Source: Paraphaeosphaeria minitans
Lineage: Eukaryota; Ascomycota; Dothideomycetes; Pleosporales; Didymosphaeriaceae
Length of the DNA stretch: 64,000 nt
Direction of reading: 5' to 3'
Assembly (NCBI GenBank): GCA_015832175.1
Contig: WJXW01000001.1
Coordinates: 2,170,001-2,234,000, forward strand
Shown: positions 12,501-20,434 of the stretch, in pieces
Layout: each line of letters starts with the position of its first letter
Position numbering within the stretch: the first letter of the stretch is position 1
The notes under the pieces: generated by a model
What the model saw: the letters and a program-made list of their open reading frames with translations, nothing else
What the model was told of the DNA's origin: nothing
Databases searched by the model: none
Made by a program: the position numbers and the translations under genes

Positions 12501-12502
12501 AT
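6515..12502 (-). CDS. NPS6: non-ribosomal peptide synthetase, NPS6/SidD-like siderophore synthetase (A-T-C-T-T-C)
   Basis: A 1995-aa intronless enzyme. An N-terminal stretch (1-280) resembles a worn condensation domain without HHxxxDG. The adenylation domain (about 281-810) shows FTSGSTGLPKG (439-449), NCYGPSE (569-575), YKTGDLVRY (666-674) and GRGDQQVKLRGQRIE; its last core motif reads SWKTDR where SGKxDR is usual, while keeping the Lys. Then come a thiolation site GGDSLRAM (860-867), a condensation domain with HHAVYDG (1062-1068), two adjacent thiolation sites GGDSISAM (about 1430 and 1501), and a final condensation domain whose motif is SHAQYDE (1712-1718). By eye the specificity code is near DVDGAGCVG. 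One working A domain with iterative T/C domains suits NPS6/SidD synthetases, which ester-link acylated hydroxyornithines into coprogen or fusarinine types. Acyltransferase, acyl-CoA ligase and ABC exporter neighbours support this. NRPS is certain; the NPS6 assignment is inference. Confidence 0.85.
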   Translation of the reverse strand: MLGAFYEKAWEFGRQIDATVEYTSDSFNINNSNKGKSRRQKMHLPKSKETVRSAEAVDAGATSAGSAMFADQAKFHSSAKADVKNVNEVEITISPQELEINAVLDAYFASWVLFLHRYQRDALDQFSWTTSVSPGSYSLSAGGVYFPSLHNVADLLSAARGLRPKFKLTDLATLPTFIFQDGVNHEASVLHSVPSMAHTDRQQWKFGVEMRLRLRFQHIQVSSCRVGLPQWQASSQLRSFAHILETVLQDHEHALARLIEPSEHELDSIWSWTTPLPGTINKCMHDLISEKSELQPTKTAVEAWDGNFTYQEVDQYSTELAQNLQLLNNSEGQIVPVLFEKSRWTMVAVLAVMKSGACFALLDPAQPEGRLSTIVQQTKAKLLVSSKAQTMLAARVADGATVVPISHSKFEKIYRPYAEQLPKTSLPPVSPAALMYIQFTSGSTGLPKGCMLSHSNFTSGAIPRAHTVGYRETSRVLDFASYAFDVSIDSMLCTLASGGTLCTPSDERRMNDLSGAMRDMRINWAGMTPSVVRTLDPDIMPSLTTLAVGGEGISSSDAASWRGKTMVVNCYGPSECTVGATYNNTVGEKSYISMGKGTGCSVWVVDPTDHNKLVPPGVVGELLIEGPIVGYGYLNNPEKTKEVFIENPGFLTAGSPNTPERRGRLYKTGDLVRYDPDGNGEVIFVGRGDQQVKLRGQRIELAEIEFNMLKHLPGTTRVAAEVIKPGGTSEPTLIAFVTEPKEDEQEHLDGDVCATFSARFQKSLQGMTAQLSKDLPVYMIPSAYIPIWTMPLLVSWKTDRKRLREIGSSITRQDLRRFSAAISSKSEMKTKMALRLEKLWAKVLDGDADFSAGDNFFSMGGDSLRAMKLVAASREDSLVLSVPDIMLNPTLAAMATKAKMLPANQAAEVPAFSMIPKSWSKESAQAETAQICNTESDFIEDVFPCTPLQEGFMALSAKFVDAYVAQRLVELPVTAAERLIMAIEMVVESAPILRTRIVNVSSHGLFQVVHKDGRLRREHGTDIGVYLAQDREEHMDLGTALFRYGIVSKSGSDKAHVVLTSHHAVYDGWSMPLIFERVNRAYKGLEVQRPVAFNHFIKYLTELDSRESQQYWRQLLDGASTHQFPSLPHKGYTTRADSLLEYYVKVPAAPNNKFTVATVIRGAWALVSSLYLGHKDIVFGETLTGRSAPVAGIERIEGPMITTVPIRTKVNPTTQISEYLDAVHTQTAQQMPHVHFGLQNIRRLSRDAREACELRTGLVLHPKEDNVPEAMASIQDTPANGFLPSDDAEAAREALKFNTYALMLVCTLDENGFLIMASFDSKCITSPVMERVLRVLDRVITAFLKKPEKQLGSVATLEAEELEDTLAFRVEDKTYDEQPGDQINGSPRQEPSTTRDIFTPNGAKLRALLSRMLNIPETEISPSDSFFDLGGDSISAMKLVSETRAQGLKLTVANIFQSHSLSELVQLASNEKEEKLIRILSCVLGFPKEEISASDNFFELGGDSISAMRLVGECRAQGLGVTVPQVFQSRSISELAPLVEELTSTNSQGVSLPPFAALADETDLCTPERIQSLLENPDWKIVNVYPTRPLQKVAVDGTVQLPRYSLRYELIKFDASVDDAKLARSCQEVVARNEVLRTVFVKLRDRCLGVVLESHEPSFQRISVPEDTDSDSVIRTWINTDTGAPKPYGSSFVSFTLFTPVHGHPTLAFRISHAQYDEMCLPMIFAQLSAVYTESTVPESLPFTHHVNHVVHHSIPTSIPYWSDLLQSSHLSVFRPNITLTSRTSTSIYREFDISSRPSHITIGTLPTAAWAVVLARRLNTHDVVFGEVVTGRNLGVAGADRVVGPSWQYAPFRATFTPQTTYRDVLHAVQDQHAASSPHEGMALPEIVEHCTDWDPSDAAWFDSVVHQAPRYWVEKIDFGGDVKAEFETVYPHAEPLREWKVQAFVLEGGRRLGVEVVTFEAWRGVGEEVVEEIGEVLGCLVGEGVERVFERVA

Positions 12503-12831
12503 CGTGAGGTGACTCTATCAGCGGTCCAAGCTCCTTCGTCAGCCCAGATAGCACGAGCCTAGAGAGCCTAGCTCCCCATCGCAGGATTCCCTTTTCGCTG
12601 CGGGTCCATTTCCGCTGGAGGCAGCAGCAGCGAACCAGTTGCGCCGTTGTCGCGCAGAGTCCGAGGCAGCGCCCACACCCGCCATGCAAACCCGCAGCTA
12701 TCCATGACGGCCGGTCATATCTTGACGTAAAAACGCAAGGATCACTCCACGAAGCTGCAGCAGTGAGCTACTAGGTGGTTTTGGCGATCGTTACAATGGC
12801 GCCGCGCCAAGAGCCGCGGCCCATTGAAAGA

Positions 12832-12840
12832 ATCAGATAA
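12832..12840 (+). promoter_or_regulatory. SreA/Sre1-type GATA site
   Basis: ATCAGATAA, about 330 bp upstream of the NRPS start. It matches the ATCWGATAA consensus of fungal iron-responsive GATA repressors, which shut siderophore genes when iron is plentiful. Confidence 0.6.
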
Positions 12841-12873
12841 AACTGCGGTGTACACTAGCACCGGATTAGCGGC

Positions 12874-12882
12874 ATCTGATAA
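12874..12882 (+). promoter_or_regulatory. SreA/Sre1-type GATA site
   Basis: ATCTGATAA, 34 bp beyond the first site in the same NRPS promoter. Paired sites strengthen the case for iron control. Confidence 0.6.
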
Positions 12883-13052
12883 CATTAACCCCCATGCGCC
12901 TGCAGCTGGTTGCACACCTAGTGCACCGGACCTGCCTCTTCGAGGCGTGCGAGATGATGTGACGGGCCGGACATGTATGTGCTGTGATGTCTGTGGCCCC
13001 CTGTCATCCAGGGGGCGCAAATTTTCATCTGATTAGATCCTTTTGATCCTTT

Positions 13053-13061
13053 TTATCAGAT
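13053..13061 (-). promoter_or_regulatory. SreA/Sre1-type GATA site
   Basis: TTATCAGAT on the plus strand (ATCTGATAA on the minus strand), about 550 bp upstream of the NRPS start. A near match, ATCTGATTA, lies about 20 bp away. Confidence 0.55.
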
Positions 13062-13611
13062 GCGGCCTAATGTCGGACATCGCTCTTGTTGCTCCAAGCT
13101 CCGGCTTCGGCAGGTCCTTTTCGTACCGTGTCGCGGGTCCTTGACACATGCTAGATATCTATGTGCATAATGTTCTGGCGTTACGAGGCATAATCTGTGG
13201 CGGCCCCACACGAGTCTTCGGTGTTGGGACGAGGAATTCGCCCGCGAAATGCGGGGTTTCAGGCGGCTTTTCCAGGAGCAGCTCGACTGCGTGCAAATGT
13301 GCCGTGGAATTGGAAGACGTGTGCAAAACGATAGCTGTGATAGCACCCGCAAATCGATGTGTGGGAAGCGAAACGACATGTTGAGGGCGAGGGAATGCAG
13401 TATACGTGATGACGTCGCGCGATTCGGTGTACCTACGGTAGGTACCCAAGGTGCCACTAAAACTTTATAACAACACCACGAAAGCAGTCGTAGAGATTGT
13501 GTATCGAACAGGTCTATTTGTTCTTCTCCAAGTCGTCTTCGCGTTCTGAAATGCATGCCAAAATATACGCGGTGCTCTCAAGAATGGCTCAAGCCCCAAC
13601 ACACCACCCTC

Positions 13612-15533
13612 CTATCGCTCTTCCCTGACCAAGCCCTCTGCAACATCCCGCAGCACGAACTTCTTGACCTTCCCGCTCCCCGTGAGCGGTACCTCAGCAT
13701 CGCAGTCCTCGCCCAGCCAAAACACCTTGGCTGGCGCCTTATGCCTGCCTAGGACCTTCCTGACCCATTTCTTGACCTCTTCTAAGCCAAGTCTTCGGGT
13801 GCCATCTTCAAGCTGGAGGAACGCAACGGGTACCTCTATGTACTTGGGATGCGATATACCGACGACAATCGCACGTGCAATGGACGGATGCGACACGAGG
13901 CGCTCTTCGATTTCGAGCGGGTATATGTTCTCGCCGCCTGTGCTTGTGTTAGAGGTGAAATGGCTGGAAGCTGAGGAAAGACGAAAACCATACCGCGAAT
14001 GATGATGTCCTTGAAGCGGCCCGTAATGGAGCAGTAGCCATCCACGTCCAGCACAGCCTCGTCCCCCGTGTGCAACCACAGCTCGCCTTGATCGTCCCGG
14101 ACCAATACTTCGGCATTCTTTGTAGGATTTTCCCAGTAGCCTCTGCACAATTGGTATCCCGCCACGCAGAGCTCACCGCGCACTCCAATGGGCACGATCC
14201 GATTGTTGCGGTCTACTATCTTGACGCGCGCATGGGGCATGACGGTACCGACTGTCGTGAGCCGCGTGTGCATGGAGTCTGTGGTGTGCGCGTTGAAAAC
14301 CGTCGGGCTGGCTTCTGTGAGACCATAGCTTGACGTGAACTCTATCATGCCAAGTTCGTTGACCATGCGCTCCATCAGCCACTTTGGCACTGGGCTGCCG
14401 GCCACAATACCCGTGCGCAGCTCTGAGCTCCAACCTTCAGGCTTCGGTAGGTTGACGATAGCCTCCATCATGGCCGGAACGCCGTGTAAAGCTGTACATC
14501 GCTCGTCGGATATAGCGTGCATCGTTGCTACGGGGTCGAAGGATTCGGCGGGCGACACAAAGCGCCCGCCGTGTGTTATCGTGGCAAGGAGGCCCAGTGT
14601 GAGACCGAAGCAATGGAAGAGAGGTGGTGGACAGCAGAGCGTGTCATCGGGAGTGAGCTGCATGCGGTCGCCGATGAATCGCGAATTGTTTACGAGATTG
14701 CTGGGTTACTGTTAGCTTCGAGGCAATACAGCACTGTGTGTGCTCAACCTACTGGTGTGTCAGCATCGCTGCCTTCGGGTTCCCGGTACTGCCGCTCGTG
14801 AACTGTAGATTCGCGATATCATAAGGACTTATGACGCCGTCAAAGATGTCCAAGATGTGCTCCGGTATTGATTGTGCCTCTTCAATAAAGTCTTCATACT
14901 TCACGAAAACCTCATCCAGGCCTCGCAACAAACATACGGCCTTCAGCTCTGGCAGCTTCTCTGATACTTCTTCGCTCTTTAGTCTTTCGAGCAGGGGGCG
15001 GTTGTCGAATCGGTCGACGTCCTCGCTCGTGAACAAAAATCTACATTCTGCCTTTATCAGTATTTAGTCAAACGTATTCCACAAGGGCGCCCACTAGTAT
15101 GTTTCAACGCGTATTCCGCTTCGGTCGCGGTGTACGTGTTGTTTAGTGTAACACATATCGCACCAATTCTTGCGCAAGCAAAAAATACGGCAACATACTT
15201 TTCGCAGTTTCCACTCATGATACCGACTCTATCTCTTGGCCGTATGCCATAGCATAACAGCGCACGTGCGAGAAGGTTTGATTGCTCCCATAGTCTGCGA
15301 TATGTCCACCTCGCGCCTGTCCAGGGTACTATCACGCATTCGTCATTGGCAAAAGATTCGGTTTGCTTTGCAAGCAATTGGGATAAGGTTATCTGCAGCA
15401 GAGGAGGATCTTGTGGTCCAGATACTAGCGAGATGTTTGGGTATGGTGGAAGTATGTATGGGTCGATTTGAAGCAACGTCTGGTTCAGACGTTGAAGAGC
15501 ATCATGCCGTGCCTGCTCGAATATTTCCGCCAT
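13612..15533 (-). CDS. acyl-CoA ligase/AMP-binding enzyme, SidI-like
   Basis: Four minus-strand exons: 15095-15533, 14753-15047, 13994-14700 and 13612-13937, encoding 588 aa. The junctions restore family motifs: KHTKCRFLFTSE at the first, LTHHNLVNN at the second, IIIRGGENIYP at the third. ANL-superfamily landmarks are present: LQFTSGSTGNPKAAMLTH (P-loop), PPLFHCFGL, SSYGLTEASP, ELWLHTGDEA, and PLTGSGKVKKF with the catalytic Lys. It should adenylate a carboxylic acid and load it on CoA. Between a siderophore NRPS and a hydroxyornithine acyltransferase it most likely supplies the acyl-CoA, as SidI (mevalonyl-CoA ligase) does; the actual acid is not readable from sequence. No C-terminal SKL-type tripeptide is present (it ends REER). 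A weak N-terminal RLNQTLLQI does not satisfy the strict PTS2 pattern. GATA sites lie upstream. Confidence 0.85.
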
Positions 15534-16081
15534 GAGTACCCTCCCTCACAATCGAGCATGCGAATTTCTTTAAGCAGCGGCGAGCTGTTCGAGATGACGG
15601 GAGCCAAGTGGTGGGAAAGATACTACGACAGCAGAATGGCGAGACAAAGGGACACGGCACTGTACGCGCCGTACCAAAAAGAGATCTGAAAAGGCCTGGA
15701 CGGTGGAGCTATGCTTCGTCATGGTGAGCTCGCAGATGTTTGGGATCTAACTGACAACGCGCAAGTCCATCTATCCTGGAACTACGTACCAGCCGTGTTG
15801 AAAGCGGTCTCGGAACGATATCGCGGGAAAACTTGGTACGGTGGCTACACACCCCCAACCCTTCCCATACCGGCAGCAGAACGCCGCCGAGATCGACATT
15901 CAGGTGATCGCTGCCGAATCAGTCCAGTAGCTCCGTGTGGCAGGGAAAGTCCCAAGAATTGTGCATTCCATGCAGCCAGTGAATCGTCGTTGCATCCGGC
16001 GGATGTTTGGCGACAACATGTGAGATCCTTGTCTGGGTCTAGTCTCACTCTCCCGGCCGTCGCACCTGATAAGGCTTTATT

Positions 16082-16090
16082 TTATCAGAT
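16082..16090 (-). promoter_or_regulatory. SreA/Sre1-type GATA site
   Basis: TTATCAGAT, about 550 bp upstream of the acyl-CoA ligase start. A TGATAA core on the opposite strand lies about 10 bp away. Confidence 0.55.
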
Positions 16091-16181
16091 GTAGCTCGGT
16101 CCTAACACTATTCGCTGACGAAGCCGGGGGAGTGCATAGAAAGGCCGGTTGTACAACGGCGAAGGATGCCGTTGCGTAAGA

Positions 16182-16190
16182 TTATCAGAT
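16182..16190 (-). promoter_or_regulatory. SreA/Sre1-type GATA site
   Basis: TTATCAGAT, exactly 100 bp beyond the previous site, in the same intergenic region. Confidence 0.55.
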
Positions 16191-16639
16191 GGACTCGTTC
16201 GCGACCGTTGTGGACAACGTGCCAAATCCCACACTTCACCCGGAACCCTCCGTCATCTCTCTTCACTTCGCTTGATGAGGTGCGAAACGACGCCGCTCGA
16301 CTGTCTGTTTAGCTTGGGTATCTACGACCGCTATGGTGCAAGTGAGCCGAAAGATGGCCAATCTGATCATATCTGCTTGAGCGAGTGCAACGGATTACGG
16401 TACTGGCTACGTCGGCGGCTGCAATTCAGCACAGCCCTATGTACCTACAACAGAGATGCGACACACGTGAATACCTAAGCCTCACCTAGCATGGGCAAGA
16501 TCGCCAGTATAGCATGCACGCTGGATAATTGGCATGGTCCGATACGCAAGCGAGCGGATCTGATAGAAATTTTTACACCCGGAGATGGATGTTGCATGTC
16601 GCCAAGGCCCCGCGTGAACGGCGTAGGGCTTGTTTAAAG

Positions 16640-16648
16640 TTATCTGAT
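16640..16648 (-). promoter_or_regulatory. SreA/Sre1-type GATA site
   Basis: TTATCTGAT (ATCAGATAA on the minus strand). It lies between the acyl-CoA ligase start and the acyltransferase stop, so the target gene is uncertain. Confidence 0.5.
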
Positions 16649-16911
16649 CCGCACCCTGCATGCTAGGGGGCGTCCGTGCGGGCTGAGGTCGCGCTAGCCG
16701 CCCAGTGGGGACCCCGGTGTAATTTTTCTTTTACAGACACTGGGTATTGCAACTGGGGGGTCGGCCGCGTCGTGTCTGCGATCCATAAGCACTGTGGCGT
16801 ATTGTTTCGAGGACCATAGAAAGCAATAGGGTCGGGTGCAAAAAGACAACTTTATCAACTATGTCTTGACGAGGCTAAATTCGTCTGTATACTGCTCGGA
16901 TACCGAACAAA

Positions 16912-18267
16912 TTACAGCTTTGCAAGAGCGTCCAGGCTAGGGCGAACCTTCTTTTCGCCATCCCATACGAATGGACTGAGTGCAAAGAACTTCTCTCTGT
17001 TGACCATCATCAATGCACTTCGCTTGTGCGGCAAGTCGATCAGCTTCTCGACGTGGAAACCGTGAACAAAGTCATATGCGAGAACCGTACTGCTGGTCTG
17101 CGCTGGCTCGCCCACAAGGTTCCAGGTACGTGGCTCATCCAGGAACATGTAGTGCATAAGTCCAGACCACCAAGCAGAGACCCGGTAAGGCCCCCTGAAT
17201 CTGACGTTGCCAACCAGCGAATGTCGGCCTCGGTCATAGGCCGACGCGACGAAGTGTGCTCCCATGTGGTCCTCCTACAAACTGTCAACTACAGGGATCA
17301 ACTGTACGATCGAAGAACTTACCATGGCCCAGTAGACTTCGAAATAAGCGAACAGCACATCGTCGAAAGCTGCAAACATAGTCACCACGTGTGGGTCTTC
17401 ATGCAGCTTTCGTAGGTACTCGCGATGCTGGTCCAGCGTCCCCGTTTCGTTCCAACCTGCAGCCACGCGTGGGTCATTCTGCCATACATTAAACAGGCGC
17501 AAATGCTCGTCGTTTGTGTAATCGAGAGCAATCATCGTAAAATGCTCCTGCAGGTGTGGAATCCAGCGACTATAGATGACAGATCCGGATGCAGGTTTGG
17601 GCCGGCGTACAGGATGCATAGTGTGCCGTGGAAGAGCCGGAAACACTGTGCTTGGTGCGGTCTGGAAAGGAAACGGTGGGTATTCTGCTGCTGTCGGCTT
17701 GTTTTGAGCATCAAGAAGCGGCGCCCATACGGGACGGGCGCCGAATGGAGATGCAGCTCCCTGCCAGAAGGTACTTCGCAGCAGCAGATCGCCGTCGTGT
17801 GGGGCCGATGTACTTGAGCCCGTTGGATGCGGGTGAAAGAGACCGGTAGCATAGAGTTCTGTTCGAAGAGATACAGCATCATTTCCAGAGTACAAAACGC
17901 GAATGTTTTCCATGAAGGGATGTTGCGAGATCAGAGCATAAGCAACTAGCCAAAGTTTTGCAACAGAGGGTCTATCTCCAGACCAGGCGACGGTTATGTA
18001 AGGCGCTCGTCGAGCTCTTGCCCATGAACTGTTGTCGCCTTTGGCTGGAATCGAGGTGCCCTCCAGGAAGGCTATGTCGCTGAATGAGAGGCTGTCGTGA
18101 TGAAGCGTCACCGGCGGAGGTACCTCGTTCGTTTTCGATTGCTCTGCAGAGAGTGAGATTTGGAATTGTTTCGATTGTCCAGCGGCTGCTTTATTCGTAA
18201 TGTCGTACGAAGTGAGGTATGGATGAGGTAGCTTCAGAATGAGCTTTCCAGCTGAATGCTGGGCCAT
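16912..18267 (-). CDS. sidF: N5-hydroxyornithine acyltransferase, SidF-like
   Basis: Exons 17323-18267 and 16912-17274 with a 48-nt intron (gtaagt...ttgtag), giving 435 aa. The ATG at 18267 is chosen because the frame upstream holds no other ATG; the protein starts MAQHSAGKLILKLPHPYLTSY. The C-terminal half has the GNAT-like fold of siderophore acyltransferases: HFTMIALDYTNDEHL, VWQNDPRVAAGWNETG, then YFEVYWAM joined to EDHMGAHF across the intron, and RGRHSLVGNVRFRGP. The enzyme transfers an acyl group from CoA to the hydroxamate nitrogen of N5-hydroxyornithine. The last three residues are AKL, a canonical PTS1, so peroxisomal location is expected, as shown for SidF in Aspergillus. It is divergent from the SidA-like gene, with about 500 bp between the starts. 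An acetyltransferase role (SidL-type) cannot be excluded from sequence alone. Confidence 0.85.
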
Positions 18268-18771
18268 GATGAACAAGTGCGTTGCGAAAGTAGCACGCTG
18301 ATTGTGAGAAGGTGAGGTTCGTCTGCAGAAATCCACAAAGCTCGCTATGGTTCCTGCAGCACGAGGTAATGCAAAAGCCGAGGTCAATGGCGATTCTCCA
18401 AGAAGCTATGACCATCTGGCTATGAGGTGTTAGCGAAATAATTTACCGGAATCGGGTGTATGATCGCTACAGAGTGGGGGGCTAACGAGCGGTCTGGTCC
18501 GACTGGTCTCCGAAAGGTTATGGATACGGCACGCATGCCACCCACCCTCGCGGCAAAGAATCTTCGCACCAATGTGTGACGTATCCAACGACTAGCAAGG
18601 AAGCTGCAGGGATCTTTGTGAGCTCGTATTTCAACAAAGAATCATACCTACCACAGCTTGCTCCTGGCCCAAGCTTTCGGACCGGGCAAAATACGCCTTG
18701 GTGTATGGTGCACGAGCATCGTTGCGAAAGAATACGTTCCCTCGAAACTCACGCCACATTCTTTCTCCATA
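18268..18771. other. shared promoter between sidF-like and SidA-like genes
   Basis: 504 bp between divergent starts. No exact ATCWGATAA site was found here, unlike the other intergenic regions of the locus. Confidence 0.45.
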
Positions 18772-20070
18772 ATGACTTCGACCGAACAGTATTCAAGACA
18801 GTTCAATCCGATCTCCAGCCCCCCTCAAGCGACGTCGAACATGGTATACGATCTGCTTTGCATCGGTTTCGGGCCTGCGCAACTTGCAACGGCAATCGCA
18901 AACCACGAAAGTCGGAAACCTGCCAATGCCCTCTTCGTAGAGCGAAAACCGACCTTCTCGTGGTATTTCACGCAACTCGCCAGAACGCGGATGGAAAGCC
19001 CATTTATCTATGATCTTGCAACGACCCGCAATCCCAGATCTGCCTTCAGCTATACCAACTACCTTTTCGTGCGACATCGGCTTGTCGAGTTCACAAACTC
19101 TGATCGACTGAACCCGCTGAGGCTGGAATTCGAGGACTACCTTAGCTGGGCTGCAGGTCACTTCAAGGACAGTGTACGATACGGAAATGAGGTGGTCGGT
19201 GTGGCACCGGAGAAGGGCGATGGCCCCGTTAGGAGGTGGAACGTCGCAATACGCGATGCGAATGGACAGACGCAGGTGGTACAGACAAGAAACATTGTGG
19301 GTCCTTCACCATGCAGGAACCATGACCAGAAGCCACTGTCGTTGGCGAAAGTGGACTTCCTTGCCGGACAACGCATAATCTCCGTGGAAGACTACAAGTC
19401 GAGGAGGAATGAGCTGCGAGGCAAGAACGAGCCACGGCTCAATATCGCCGTCGTTGGCTCTGGCGAGCAGACAATCGAGATCCTGGACGACCTCCTGACC
19501 TGTCCGCGGTTGGGCAACATCACTGTGGTGACGGAGAACGAGTCCCTGGCGCCACTGCGAATACTGGAAGGCGAGCAAGAGCCACCACAGCCACGATTGT
19601 GCTCCATCTGGGCAAAGCCGCCGTGCGAACCAAAGTCGACGGTCGCGGGATCCTCGGAGATCTTGCAGGACATCTACGCCCGCGCATACGAGAAGCAGGT
19701 GGCTAGCAAGGGTGAATACACGATGCGCGTCGTTGTGGGCAGCAGAGACGGCGGCGCTGCATGCACCAAAGCCAGCGTCGTCATTGCCGAGCAGCCGCAG
19801 CGGAGCGCGTTCGCGAACAACGGCCTCTTCCACGGTCTCGATGCTCTCGTGCTAGGGTGCCGGCAGAAGGGTGACAGCCTTGAGGAGGTGCAGTTCAAGC
19901 GCGGAGCAGTGGCCGAGAGCTGCAAGGTGTGGATGCTCTCGGCGCACTCGGAAGGCGGCCGTTCATTGGCCAAGGATATTGCAGTGAGGGCCGGTGAGGT
20001 GGTGAATGCGCTGGCGACGACGGAGGAGGGAGGCGAGCGAGAGAGCGTGATAATAGCAGCTAGGATGTGA
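18772..20070 (+). CDS. divergent L-ornithine N5-monooxygenase-like (SidA-like) protein
   Basis: 432 aa from the ATG at 18772; no other ATG lies upstream in frame. The FAD motif is kept (DLLCIGFGPAQL, glycines at 32 and 34), and the family's LATTRNPRSAFSYTNYL and RLEFEDYLSWAA blocks are clear, as is YARAYEKQ. Several signatures are lost. The Lys of the IKDLATLRDP block is Tyr (IYD, residues 79-81). The NADPH loop is GSGEQT (229-234) rather than GSGQSA. The ATGY motif is replaced by LVLGCRQKG (359-367). The protein is about 70 residues shorter than typical SidA (about 500 aa). SidA hydroxylates ornithine with FAD, NADPH and O2, the first step of hydroxamate siderophores. This copy probably no longer does that, or acts on something else. 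The frame is intact, so it may still be selected. Confidence 0.75.
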   Translation: MTSTEQYSRQFNPISSPPQATSNMVYDLLCIGFGPAQLATAIANHESRKPANALFVERKPTFSWYFTQLARTRMESPFIYDLATTRNPRSAFSYTNYLFVRHRLVEFTNSDRLNPLRLEFEDYLSWAAGHFKDSVRYGNEVVGVAPEKGDGPVRRWNVAIRDANGQTQVVQTRNIVGPSPCRNHDQKPLSLAKVDFLAGQRIISVEDYKSRRNELRGKNEPRLNIAVVGSGEQTIEILDDLLTCPRLGNITVVTENESLAPLRILEGEQEPPQPRLCSIWAKPPCEPKSTVAGSSEILQDIYARAYEKQVASKGEYTMRVVVGSRDGGAACTKASVVIAEQPQRSAFANNGLFHGLDALVLGCRQKGDSLEEVQFKRGAVAESCKVWMLSAHSEGGRSLAKDIAVRAGEVVNALATTEEGGERESVIIAARM

Positions 20071-20434
20071 ATAGAACAGAGGACAGGGAAGGAGAGTCTA
20101 CTGGCGGACAGTAGCGTGCCTTGCGGTAGGTACTTAGGTAAGCGAGAAAATTTTATCTGATTGCGCTAGAGACGCAGCCGTGCAGCGCTAGTGCTCATCT
20201 CGCCCATCTCCGACATCGATCCGAACTGTTGCAGTCCACTTGCCCCCTGCTAGCCACCCTCCCCTCCTTCGCCGGGCATGCACCCAATATACACCAGCCA
20301 GTCTGCTATGACGTCCGGCGGGCCCCCCTCCAGCGCTCTAGCACACACTGCCAACGCGTCTGCAGGCGAGAGCCTTACGTCAATATCCCGTTCACTTCAT
20401 CGCAGCGTCTTGGTGACCTTCCTCTGCATGCCAA
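20071..20434. other. ABC transporter promoter region
   Basis: 364 bp between the SidA-like stop and the ABC transporter start. It contains GGTAGGTACTTAGGTA near 20125 and one exact GATA site. An ATG at 20308 is out of frame with the transporter and could form a short upstream ORF. Confidence 0.5.
20153..20161 (-). promoter_or_regulatory. SreA/Sre1-type GATA site
   Basis: TTATCTGAT, about 275 bp upstream of the ABC transporter start; it suggests the exporter shares iron control with the synthetase. Confidence 0.55.

Larger units (their letters stand above)
12503..13611. other. NRPS promoter region
   Basis: The 1.1 kb between the NRPS start and the acyl-CoA ligase end, both genes on the minus strand. 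It holds three exact ATCWGATAA motifs (listed separately) and the palindrome GTACCTAC-G-GTAGGTAC near 13429. No gene was found. Confidence 0.6.
15534..16911. other. promoter region of the acyl-CoA ligase, GATA-rich
   Basis: 1.4 kb without a gene. Three exact ATCWGATAA sites and close variants (ACCTGATAA at 16064, ATCTGATAG near 16557) are strewn through it. The open frames seen are short and lack coding character. Confidence 0.5.

Noticed and set aside
18268..18387. 40-codon N-terminal extension of the SidF-like protein
   Set aside because: It begins at TTG with no ATG; the conserved start is at 18267.
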